This document shows, in pieces, positions 1-9,916 of a stretch of DNA of 64,000 nucleotides. This stretch comes from Melampsora larici-populina 98AG31 (Eukaryota; Basidiomycota; Pucciniomycetes; Pucciniales; Melampsoraceae). Under the pieces are notes generated by a model. That model made no database searches. It was not told the origin of the DNA and saw nothing but the letters and a program-made list of their open reading frames with translations. Location: contig NW_006768770.1 of the NCBI RefSeq assembly GCF_000204055.1, positions 1,317,623 through 1,381,622 on the forward strand, in the 5' to 3' direction. The first letter of the stretch is position 1. Every line of letters begins with the position of its first letter. The position numbers and the translations under genes are program-made.

Positions 1-1
1 A

Positions 2-386
2 ACCTCAACTATCTACAAACACACCAAGCTTTTTTCGATACCCAATGAATACAAGCCCTTTGTGCTAGCGGAGACTGGAGCATCATATACCAGATCAAAG
101 GAAACCGGTGAACCAGCTTCAGGAGGTGCTTCGGACTACGATATCAAGTACCAATGGGTTCAACAAGTCTTGTCAAAGGAGGTGGCTCAAGCTATTCCTA
201 CTCTCAAGGCACTTTCTTGGGTCAGTCGAGTTTTCAATGCCATCATTCCTTTCTCTCTTACGCTTCAGTCCAATATATTTCACCAGAGGCAACTCTGTTA
301 AGGAGCTTCAATATTGATTGAGATTTTTTTCAATTTCGAAACCAAATTTGAATTCAGTTTGAGGTCAAGAAAAATGAAAATGCGGC
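2..386 (+). CDS. GH26-like glycoside hydrolase, C-terminal part (5' truncated by window)
   Basis: An open frame enters from the left edge (first whole codon at base 2) and reads to a splice donor after base 220. The motif KPFVLAETGASY resembles the end of a TIM-barrel glycoside hydrolase, where the Glu in 'ETGA' is the usual catalytic position of fungal GH26-like (mannanase-like) proteins. It is followed by DYDIKYQWVQQVL and IPTLKALSW, matching the family's helix and last strand. An intron at 221-357 (gtcagt...cag) restores the frame to FEVKKNENA (358-386), again family-like, before another gtaagt donor. I could not place the last exon with confidence; candidate frames lie at about 430-580. 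Family assignment rests on motif memory only. Role would be extracellular polysaccharide hydrolysis, but the signal peptide lies outside the window. Confidence 0.5.
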
Positions 387-2193
387 GTAAGTGAAAAGTT
401 TCTACAGGATCTAAAACGCAAGCTCTTGATCGATGACTAAGAGTCTGATTTCCTTTGTACTTTTGGACCAATGGGAACAGAGGAGATACACCAATCAAAT
501 CCGAAGACTTTCGTTTGTTCATGGGAGAAGGCGATATTGGTAAAGATACGGCTGACTTTGTAGCATCCACAGATTTTTGACCGCGGTCGCTCGTGAAAGA
601 ACCGATGAACATCATCATGCATTTTATCCAAACTACATTGTATCTACCCAGCTTGATCAATTTTGCTTACTTTTAGAACTAATATAATATCATATGTGTC
701 AGCTTTCCCAACTACTACTTTGTCACTTAGCCGTTGAAGCAGTCAAAGTTGGATATTTCTTGTGCTGTTTCTGCATTTGATCCGTCAATGGAAAAACTTG
801 TAGGAAAAAGTGAGTGAAAACTGTGGGTCAATAGATCTTTGCACTTTATTGAATGTAAAATTGAATGAGTGTAAAAATCAAGGCCCATGGGGGCAAATTA
901 CAATTTTGCACTTGATCTGCCCAAAATCCTGGTGTGCAGATGGTTTCTGTGTAGTGTGAAATTGTAAATCACGGGGCCAAACCTACAGTTTTACCAATTT
1001 CTAGTCTTATAAATTATGTACATTCAAATTCAAGTTGGGTTCCGTACCTCTAGATTTCACAAAGTGCTACTCATTCTTTTTGAATGATCACATTATTACC
1101 CAATCATTGGTCAACAAAGCTCTTGACCATGTTCGGCACGAAACGTAAAGCGGTTTGCAATGATATCTCCATGAGTTGACATGGTTGTAAGGATGAGTCG
1201 AGTGAAGGTAAAGTGCTTGGATGAGATTGATTGATTGGTAAAGAGTCTTCTTTAGTGATGAGGAGATGAACCTAGAAGAATAAAATTGTAACAAATTGAA
1301 ACAAAGTGGTCAAGAGGAGAAATAAGAGGATTTTGATTGAATTTTTAACCTTTGAAATCGAGTCAATTCATCATTTCTCTGCATAACGTCATATATATTA
1401 TCCGATTAACCCTTTTGGGAGTAGGTGATGAGTCCAAAGTGCTTCAATGGAAAACACAAAAACAAGGGAACAAACCGAATCAGAGATGTAGCAGGATACA
1501 TACTTGGTCGAGGTCAATTTGTTATTGATGAGAACAAAGTAATCTAAGGTCAAAGGAGTAGAAAGAAGAAATGATTAGGAAACAAGATTCTGACTACTTA
1601 CTCCGACACTTGGAAGGTAGCATAAGAGTGTGTGAAGAGGAAAGAAAGGTGTCTTTCTAAAAAGCTACAAAGGTATGTACGCTGATCATTATTCGTACTG
1701 ACTTGAGATCTCAGAATGGATACATGAATCTTGGCTTTTCTTCAATTGTTGAGATCAACATAAACTGAGGATGATGAGTGTCCTATTGTATTTCGATCAG
1801 CTTGTTGAGAATAAGCGCAGTGGAAGGGAAATCCAGGATAAATCAGATGAACATTCTTCAGAAAGAAAACTAACAAGATTTTCATCAATGGCTTGAAATG
1901 ATCAGTTGAATGAACTTTTTTGAGCTTTGAGAATGAAGGGGGTGATTGGTGACATCTCGCTGACACGTTTCGAGTCACAAGATGTCACACGTCTCGACTC
2001 AGCTAGGGAAATTCACATCTTCCATTAATTCAAATTCACCAAGCCATCAACACTTCAAAGTTCTTCAACTCACACCATCCATCATCACGCGTCTTTCAAC
2101 TTAACAACATCAAGCAAAAAAACCTATCATTCAAATCGGACAACTTTCTTCATACCTCCACAAATCCAACTAATCGAATCAACTCATTAAACC
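387..2193. other. Intergenic region, no supported gene
   Basis: Short ORFs on both strands here have no recognisable domains and no coherent splice chain. The first 200 bases may hold the last exon of the glycoside hydrolase. The last 200 bases (about 1985-2193) are C/A-rich and pyrimidine-tracted, consistent with the promoter and 5' UTR of the SUMO gene. Confidence 0.5.
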
Positions 2194-3015
2194 ATGACAG
2201 CTAATAGTCCTGCTCCAGATATCAAGCCTAAAACACAAAAAATCACACTTAAAGTTAAATGTACGTTCAAAAGTAAAAGAAAAAAAATAGACTCAAATCA
2301 TGAATGAAAGCGAAAAAAAAAGCTTTTTCAACAAAGTTGATTGGTTTTTAATATAGTTTTCATCTTGAACAAAATGTTGATAAATGAAAATCAAATGTTT
2401 TAAAATCAAATCGGATCACTAACTTGAATTTTTCCCTGAACCTGTTTTTGAATTGAATTTATCCATTCTAGTTGTAAGTTAAATTCCGATTCTACAAATT
2501 CCAAAAAAAAAAAAAATCAAAAAAGAAAACCCAATTCTTAGAACCAAAAAAAAGAAGAAGAAGAAACTAATGATCAATTTGTTTTTTTTTTGATTAGCCA
2601 GATGCATCAGAAGAACCATTAATTTTAAAAGTCAAACAATCTACTACGTTTATTAAGATTTATAATGCAGTAGCAGAACAAAGAGGGGTAGCTAGAACTT
2701 CCTTCAGGTTACAATTTGATGGTCAAAATTTAGTACCAAACGATTCTACACCGGCTGATGTAAGTTTTACATCTCTTTCAAATTCGATTTTCTCTTGATT
2801 GAGATTCGTCTTTGAGTTTCCGAGTTTGATCTTGATTCGTGTTTTTTTTTTGGGTTTAGATGGGTATGGAAGAAGAAGAATGTATTGATGTATGTTTTGA
2901 TTTACTCAGTTTTGTGGATTAAACTAATCATTTAGAACCGATTTCACTAATTCGATTGATCTTTTTTTTCTAGTTTTTGATTGAACAAGTAGGAGGAAGT
3001 CATTCAAGACTTTGA
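2194..3015 (+). CDS. SMT3: SUMO (small ubiquitin-like modifier) precursor
   Basis: Encodes a 98-100 residue ubiquitin-like modifier that Ulp-type proteases would mature and E1/E2/E3 enzymes conjugate to lysines. Exons: 2194-2260, 2598 or 2602 to 2759, 2860-2889 and 2974-3015. Seen: a polar N-terminal tail, ITLKVK (first beta strand), LILKVKQSTTFIKIYNAVAEQ (second strand and helix), FRLQFDGQNL, then EEEECIDFLIEQVGG followed by a five-residue tail SHSRL. The Gly-Gly before the tail is the processing site. The first intron is ambiguous. One model needs a 2-nt exon 'TT' at 2472-2473, flanked by a perfect tag acceptor and gtaagt donor, giving KVKFPDASEEP. The other uses the cag acceptor at 2599-2601, giving KVKYASEEP. 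Both keep the frame. The second gives a hairpin of the usual SUMO length. Confidence 0.9.
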
Positions 3016-3261
3016 AAAAGGGAAAAGGAAAACAAAAAAAGTTAAAAACCCTTTAACTTTTGTCTGTTTTTTTCTGCTTCTTTTTCTTACAATTCTTGTA
3101 AACCTTAATCCTTCTATCTTAGCATAAACTTTGTGAAAGAGAAAAAAAAATTAAACAAATCAAATCAAAACACAACAAATCAAAACAAATGATACATTAA
3201 ATCATTCTAAATATCCATTCAATTTTTTTCTTCTTTCTAGTTCAAATTTCTCTGATCTTTC

Positions 3262-3386
3262 ATTTTTTGTTGGTTTTATTTTTTGTTGGTTTTATTTTTT
3301 GTTGGGTTTATTTTTTGTTGGTTTTATTTTTTGTTGGCTTTATTTTTTGTTGGTTTTATTTTTTGTTGGGTTTATTTTGGTTGGTG
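3262..3386. repeat. Tandem minisatellite, about 16-bp unit
   Basis: About seven imperfect head-to-tail copies of a T-rich unit, GGTTTTATTTTTTGTT, with single-base variants (GGG or GGC at the unit start). It lies 250 bp downstream of the SUMO stop codon, so it may fall in or just past the 3' UTR. Confidence 0.85.
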
Positions 3387-4710
3387 TGTTTTGTTGAGTA
3401 AACAGTTTTGTTTTTTAAAAAAATGTTAATACCTCAATCTTATCTTTTGTTATTCTTCAAATGTAAATAAATCAAAAAAAAAAACCAACTACAATTTTCT
3501 CACTTTTGTCAAATGTCAAAAAAAAAACCAATTCTTTTTACTTTTGATCAATTTTTCATCGGATTTTTATGTGATATTTGGGTAATTGAATGTGATTAGT
3601 TAATCTGATTTATCAACTTCAAAAATCAACAAGAAGTTCTCTCTATATATCTTTTCTTATTCTACAAGAGATTCAACTTTCAACCTTCAATGGTTTTTTG
3701 GTTTTTTTTCAATTAATCTATGAGGATTTCTTATTTTTTTAAGAAATCCATGAAAGAAAATGGATTTGAAATCCAGGTATATATATCCAAGTTTTTTTGA
3801 TTTTATGTACTAGGAAAAAACTCTCCTGAAAACTTTCTTTTTAGAATTTGATTTGAACTTTAAAATAGTTAACATGAGTTTTTCTTCTTAAAAGAATACT
3901 GGTCAAGATATAAACCAAAGAGAGGTTAAAAAAAGTCAAGTTTTTTTTTCAATTTTCAAATGGGATTCATCATTCATAAAACCAGAATGATTTCTTTTGT
4001 TTTTTTTTTCTTTCCTTCAATTGATAAAGAAAATCTTAATCCTTACCAAAATATCAAAAGAAATCTATAATCCCAACCTTGATTTAAATTCATTTTAGTT
4101 CAGATAAATTAAATAGTATATACTTCTCCTCTTACACTTACACACTTTTCATACTTTCTCTCTCTAACAACTTTTATTTTTCCAAACAAATTTATAATCA
4201 TTAAAATGATTGTCTTTTTATCTTCACTGCACATTTTGTTATGCATCTCCAAGCCATTCAAAACACACACTCAAAACCTTTATAAAAATAATCATAATTT
4301 CAAAAAAAAAAGATATCACAGAAAACCCTTTTTCTTTTTTTATAAAAGCATTCAATTCCAAATTGAAATCATCAAGAATCAAACCAAAACCAAAAACCAA
4401 AACCACAACACCCAATCAACATCAACATTAAAATCACACACACACAACTTTTTTTCTCTCTCTTTCTCATTCTCTTTTTGTTTCCACATCAAAAACTCAT
4501 TCAATTTTATCTAATTACTTTTAAACAGAAACAACACAATAATAAAATATATAAAAAAACCCTTTCATCATCAAACGCTTTTTGGTTTTCTTCTTCTTTG
4601 ATTTGATTTGGTTTTTTTTTAAAAAAATTTCTAAACTTTTTCTTTGAATTCTAAACTTTTTTCATAGTTTTTCTTTCAACTTTTTCCTTTTCACAAATTT
4701 AATTTTTTTT
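3387..4710. other. AT-rich low-complexity intergenic region
   Basis: Dominated by poly-T, poly-A and CA-rich tracts, including a short CA microsatellite near 4433-4445. Long ORFs here are low-complexity Lys/Asn/Phe/Ser translations and I do not call them. The SUMO gene (+) and the acetyltransferase gene (-) converge on this stretch. Confidence 0.6.
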
Positions 4711-6833
4711 TTATTCAGCTCCACTATACATTCCTCTTTTCCTAAATCCACCTCTAACAAACCCACCTCGACCACCTCCAAATCCGTTACCTCTGCTATT
4801 AAACCTTCCTCTAAAGCTTCCTCTCATATATCCACCTCTTCCTGCTCCTGTTCCTCCTCTCAATGGTCCACCAAACGTTCGTTTAGATTCCACTCTGACC
4901 CTAATGCCACTAGCTAATTCTAATCCGAGTCCTCCTTCACCTGATCTACTAGCCTTAATCGCTTCTCTAGCTCCATTCAAATGTTCAAATTCAAGTTCGA
5001 CTTCTGTTCTCTCTTCTGTTCCTGTCTCATCTCGTCTCACAAACCAATGTTTCAATGGTCCAAACTCATGTTCGATCGTAGCCTTCACATCTGATAATTC
5101 TTGATGATTCAACGTCGTTCGAATATAACATCTCGGATTCGTAATCAATTCTGGATTAAACGATCTTTGTTCTTCTCCACTTCTTCTTCTTTCAATTCCA
5201 ATCACCACTTCTGTACCATCTTCTAAATTCACAATAAACCCATCCGGTCCACGACCAGCTTCGAGTGCTGCATCTGCACTAGCTGGTTCCATAAAACGTG
5301 CAAATCCAATATGACGAGCTCGATCAAGTGTAAGTCTACGTAAGGCTCCATATTCTCTTAAAGCAGCCTTAAGTTCGACTGGACGTAGACGAGTGGGGAT
5401 ATTAGCCAAGAAACACTCAGTAGTCGGATCAATCGGTTCTTCCTCGGAAGAATGAGTGGCTGTTGGACTTTGAGCTCGATCGGTAGGTGGTCCACCACCT
5501 CGTTTAGAATTACGAGAAGATGGACGACTAGGTCTAGATTGTTTTGGTTGAGAAAAATTCGGATTCGATCGATCTTTCGGTTTAGATTCTAATCGCTTTA
5601 AGATCCTAGCTGGGATTCCTCCCATCAACACGTTTGCTGGCACATGACCTCTGACCTAATGATTTCCAAAAAAAAAACAAAAGATACATCAGTCAAGACT
5701 TTCAAGAGAAAAGGATAATGTGGTCAGAGTGTGCTCACCACTGCTCCAGCGGCAATTGTTGTACCTGTTGAATCCGTCAAATCGAGTGAACAGATCAATC
5801 AGTCTAGAGTTCTTGAGGAAGACTCAAGTTAAGATGATGAGATACATACCATTACCGATCGTGCAGGGTCCTAGTATGATAGCACCACCACCGATCCACA
5901 CGTCATCTCCTACAGTCACAGGATAAGCTCTCTCTAAGCCTTGTTTACGTTCAGCTACGTCGGTAGAGTGAGTACCGGCATATCTATGAAAAAGGTAAGA
6001 TCCGATTCCATAAGGTTCAGATGAACGAAAAGAGAAGTAGAAGTGATCGAAAGCTTACATTTGAACATTGGGTCCTACAATCACTCGACTACCGAAAGTG
6101 ACCTTTGAAAGGATCAAAACAGAATCAGATCTTGAAAGATAGAATGAAACCAAAGAAGAGATGAGAGATCTTACAGCCGCACAATCCAAAATGTGACAAT
6201 TGAAGTTTGAGTAAAACTAGTGCATTGAAAGTCGAAATGTCAAGAAATCAGTCAATCATCAGTAAGCCACATAAGCTAAAGTTTCAAATAGATTGATCAG
6301 ATCGATGATTTCAAACTTACAGGACCTTTGAAAGTGATATTAGTACCCTATTTTCGCATTCCCAACCCGAAAAAAAAAGTAAATAAACCATCGGTGAAAT
6401 CAAGATGACCAAAAGGGAATCAAAAACATACATAATCACAATAAAACGGAGGTTCGATCTCAATAGGTTTATTTTTAATATCATCTAATTGGATTCCAAA
6501 CAATTCAGCCAAATAAACTCTTCTTTCATCTGGTCCAAAGTAATCGGGTTCAGGATCATCTACTTCATTTGATGACCATGGAAATTGATTATAACGTTGT
6601 AAAAGATTTCGGGCACGTAATCTATCTTTAACTAATTGAACATCACTGACTGCTAAATATGGTTGACCTATTGTTTTTGTTTTTAAGAAAAAAGAATCAG
6701 AATCAGTTCATTATTTAGTTCATTAGGTTTCGAATGTGATGATCGATTTACCTGATAACATTTTTTCTTTTTCGGTTAATGAATCTGATTGAGGAGTACT
6801 GATAGAACCAGCAATAGTATATTTACTTGACAT
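4711..6833 (-). CDS. Maltose/galactoside O-acetyltransferase fused to RRM-RRM-RGG
   Basis: 511-residue protein from eight exons: 6833-6752, 6667-6432, 6347-6321, 6216-6175, 6102-6059, 5983-5850, 5764-5739, 5655-4711. The splice junctions keep one frame. Residues ~25-100 match the Maa/Mac cap of sugar O-acetyltransferases (EKEKMLSGQPY, ARNLLQRYN). Residues ~107-215 form a left-handed beta-helix, with YAGTHSTDVAERKQGLE (catalytic His in 'THS'), VWIGGGAIILGPCTIG, GAVVRGHVPANVLMGGIPAR. The long last exon then adds a basic Ser/Pro linker, two RRM-like domains (~275-350, starting CFLANIP; ~368-446, starting CYIRTTL) and an RGG/GRGG tail from ~456. Acetyl-CoA-dependent sugar acetylation is expected for the first half and RNA binding for the second. 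Hinge residues lie inside exon 8, in the same exon as the last hexapeptide turns, so the fusion does not depend on a guessed splice. Confidence 0.85.
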
Positions 6834-7066
6834 GATGGTTCTGGTTGATTTCCTTTTGAGAGAACTTTTTTGGTTTTTTGGTTTTTAGGTCAAGTTGAAG
6901 TTGAAAATTGAAAGTTTTTGAATTCAAAGGGATTGAACTTGGGTTGATTACATAATCCTCACTCGATCGTCGGTCGATCATCGAGTATGTATCATCAGTA
7001 TATCCACCCTCTTGTTACTGAAACTTTAGTACACTATGTAAGCTGTATGACCTTTACATATACGTA

Positions 7067-7260
7067 CAGTCAACTCTCTCTAATGGCATACAGTTTGGCG
7101 GGCAGTTTTCTTATGCATTTAGAGGAATATGCCTTTACAAATCTTGTTTTGGCTGGCAAATCCCATTTTGGCGGGGAAAACCCCCGTAAAAACCTATGCA
7201 TTTAGAGGGATTATGCCCATAAAAGGTATGCCTTTATGGAGAGTTGACCTGAGTTGACTG
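7067..7260. mobile_element. MITE, Tc1/mariner-pogo type, TA target duplication
   Basis: A 194-bp element with terminal inverted repeats CAGTCAACTC...GAGTTGACTG, flanked on both sides by TA (7065-7066 and 7261-7262). A second inner inverted repeat (GAGAGTTGAC near 7250) and two GGCGGG motifs lie inside. No coding capacity. It sits about 230 bp upstream of the acetyltransferase-RRM start codon, in the stretch between that gene and the 3' end of the EXS gene, so it could affect that promoter. Confidence 0.85.
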
Positions 7261-7715
7261 TATCTCCTGTAATATTTACACGTCTCATTGTAAGATCAAA
7301 ACAATCGAATGAATCTTCATTCTGCTGCCTTCGCATCGTAAAAGAACAAGCACCTTGGAGAAAAGCAAGCACGCATCACACATGAACACAGTACACTCCC
7401 TAGATTAAAATACCAAGCTCAACCTCAAGAATCACAAGTAACACTGAATCTTACACAAAACACTGTCCTCAACTCCAACCATCTTTCAATTGTTAAAAAG
7501 AACTCAAAACCGAAGAAAAAACACACACACACTACACAAACATAACTGATTTCTGATTTCTGATTCTATTGTTGTATACAAATCTATGTAAATTGGTTTT
7601 CTATTGTTCTACTTAACATAATCCAAACTCACTCAAATTATACAAATTCTCAATCCAATGAATCCTTACAGAAGATTTTTTTTTGGCTGGCTTGCTTGAT
7701 GGGTTTTGATTTTCT

Positions 7716-8345
7716 TCAAAGAAGATTATGTCGACTTACAAGAATTAAAGATTCGTCTAATTCGATCCTATCTTCTTTCCTATCCTGAAGTTCATTTTCA
7801 TTCTTTCCAATTCCAATTCCAATCCCAACCCCACTTCCACTTCCGATTCCATTTCCGATTCCAAACTGTTGATCCGGATGAATTCCTCTCTTATTTCCCA
7901 ACCCAACTTCTTCATCCAAACCTTCCTCAAGATCTTCATCCATCAACCCATCAAGCCCCACTCCCAATCCTCGATCCTCTTCTTCTTCTTCCGCTTGCAA
8001 TCCTGTTTCCGATCCTTGATCTAATTTAATCTGTTTGATCCATTCAGTTTCTAATCTTAAAAAACACCAACCCGAACGTCTAAAGATCTCAAAGACTTCT
8101 AATCCAAACCCGATCCATTCTGATGGTTCTCTTAATGGTCCGATCAACCTGATCAACCATGTGAACCTTAGCATCAAATTCAATCCTATCAAGATGGGGT
8201 AGATCATCATCGGTTTCATCATCAGTTCTGGACGAAGAAATCGGGTGCTGAAGTGATGGGTTGGGTGATGGAGGGTCCAATTCGAAGTTGAATAATTCAT
8301 CACCGATGATGGTACATTAAGAAACCGATGATTGGAACTTTCTTG

Positions 8346-8376
<31 letters not shown>

Positions 8377-9847
8377 AGAGTATGATCAGGTGTGAGAGGT
8401 ACATAACTAGGTGAATGGGTTCGTACTCGACTCGCATTCGATAGTTGAAGTCCAGCAGGTGAATTCCGTCTAGGTAATCGTTCAGGTTCAAATGTCGTAC
8501 CTGTGATCGATGGTGGTGGTGGTGATCTTGATCCATTGATCGATAACTTGAGTGATGGACTTGACCAGGCTGTTGGTCTGAGTAATGCAAATGACCAATC
8601 ATTCGTGACATCCCACCAAAATGAATAAAGTGAATTGATCAAGATTGATAGTAGCCAAAATTGATAACTTGCTGGGATGCTGGTCATTGAAGGTTTCATG
8701 GATCTAGAACTTTCTTGATCAAGTTCAGGTGCATCATCTGATGCTGGTGAATTGACCATAAAGACTGATAAACCAATCATAGGGAAAGCTGTAGCGTATT
8801 TTAATGCATTCAGTAATGATCGACGTGGGTTTGGACTAGTACGTGAATAGTATTCAGCAAGACATTGTCGAAGTCGAAACGCGTATGGTAAACTGTCGAT
8901 CACCAAAATTGTCAAACATCATGATGAAAAAAGATTGAGAGATCAGTTTGTTTTAAAGATTATAGATGATTTAAATTCAAAACATACCTAGTGATGAGTG
9001 GTACCATTAAATTCTTATAACACCTCACTTGATTACTTTGAGTAGCCAGTCCATGTTTAGCGACCGTGGAAAGACAAACCGAAAGCCAAAGATCACCCAA
9101 GACTCTAGCATAACTAATCAAGACATCAGCCAGCAAGATATCCTGAAAGACAGGAGGATCGTTTAAAGTACCAAAGATGATTCGATAGAGTGATTGACGA
9201 AATTGACGACGTTGTGATTTGAATTTAGCTTGAAATGGTAAACAAGATGAAACTAAAAGACCACTGTTTGATGAAATTGATAAGATCATCATCAATGTTA
9301 ACCATAGTAATGGTATTGATGATAGATTTGATACTAGGATTGGATTATTCCCATTAGTTAGAAATCTAAATAAAATTAAACCAATCAAAGTGAGTAAACC
9401 GATTGAAAGAGCTGAATAATAAATAGGTGTATAAAGTTTTGTTGATGATGTTGTTGTTGATGATAATGATAAAGTTGAATGATTAGATGAGATAGTTGAT
9501 AGTTTTGAGAATAAGTGTCTGTTTCTTTCAGGTGAAGATGAAGATGATTTTAAATGAAATGGTTTTGGAAATTGATTGATTTGTGAATGAGATTGAGATG
9601 ATTGAGGATTGAAAGTTAATGGTAAATGTGATTCGTCTTGTTGTGGTGGTGGTGGTTGTTGTGGTTGTTGATCGATTGTATTTTCGAATAATAAATCGAA
9701 TTGAAGATTAAATGAATCTAAAGAATGTAAGACTAATCCATAAAGTAATAAACCAATAAAAATCAAAAATAAAATTCTAAATGGTAATGGAAAGATTAAG
9801 GAAAATGAATCGGATTGAAGATATTCGATTGACTCTGATTTGGACAT
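7716..9847 (-). CDS. EXS-domain membrane protein, Erd1/Xpr1 (SYG1) family
   Basis: 678-residue polytopic membrane protein in two exons, 9847-8988 and 8892-7716, joined in phase across a gtatgt..cag intron. An upstream in-frame ATG at 9916 would add 23 residues; I prefer 9847 (MSKSESIEYL). N-terminal half: several hydrophobic spans (FPLPFRILFLIFIGLLLYGL; YSALSIGLLTLIGLILF; IPLLWLTLMMIL). The EXS signature spans the splice: DVLISYARVLGDLW, then LITSLPYAFRLRQCLAEY, LLNALKYATAFPMI, FWWDVTNDWSF, and near the end EIFRRSGWCFLRLETEW. Erd1-type proteins act in the Golgi on phosphate recycling and glycosyltransferase/HDEL-receptor retention; Xpr1 types export phosphate. No SPX domain is present, which favours Erd1. 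Oddities: a nine-His run (codons from a CAT repeat, near 8349-8377) inside a Ser/Pro-rich loop, and an acidic then Gly/Ile-rich C-terminal tail. Confidence 0.85.
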
Positions 9848-9916
9848 TGCTGGCTGAGTTTCTTGCTGAGTTTCTTGATTTGAACTTCTTGAAATGATAA
9901 TCAGGAAGCATTTCAA

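Noticed and set aside
4206..4514. 102-codon plus-strand ORF
   Set aside because: AT-rich low-complexity translation without splice context or domain.
7716..8029. Plus-strand ORF rich in His/Phe/Pro opposite the EXS gene
   Set aside because: It is the complement of low-complexity C-terminal codons of the EXS protein and has no independent signal.
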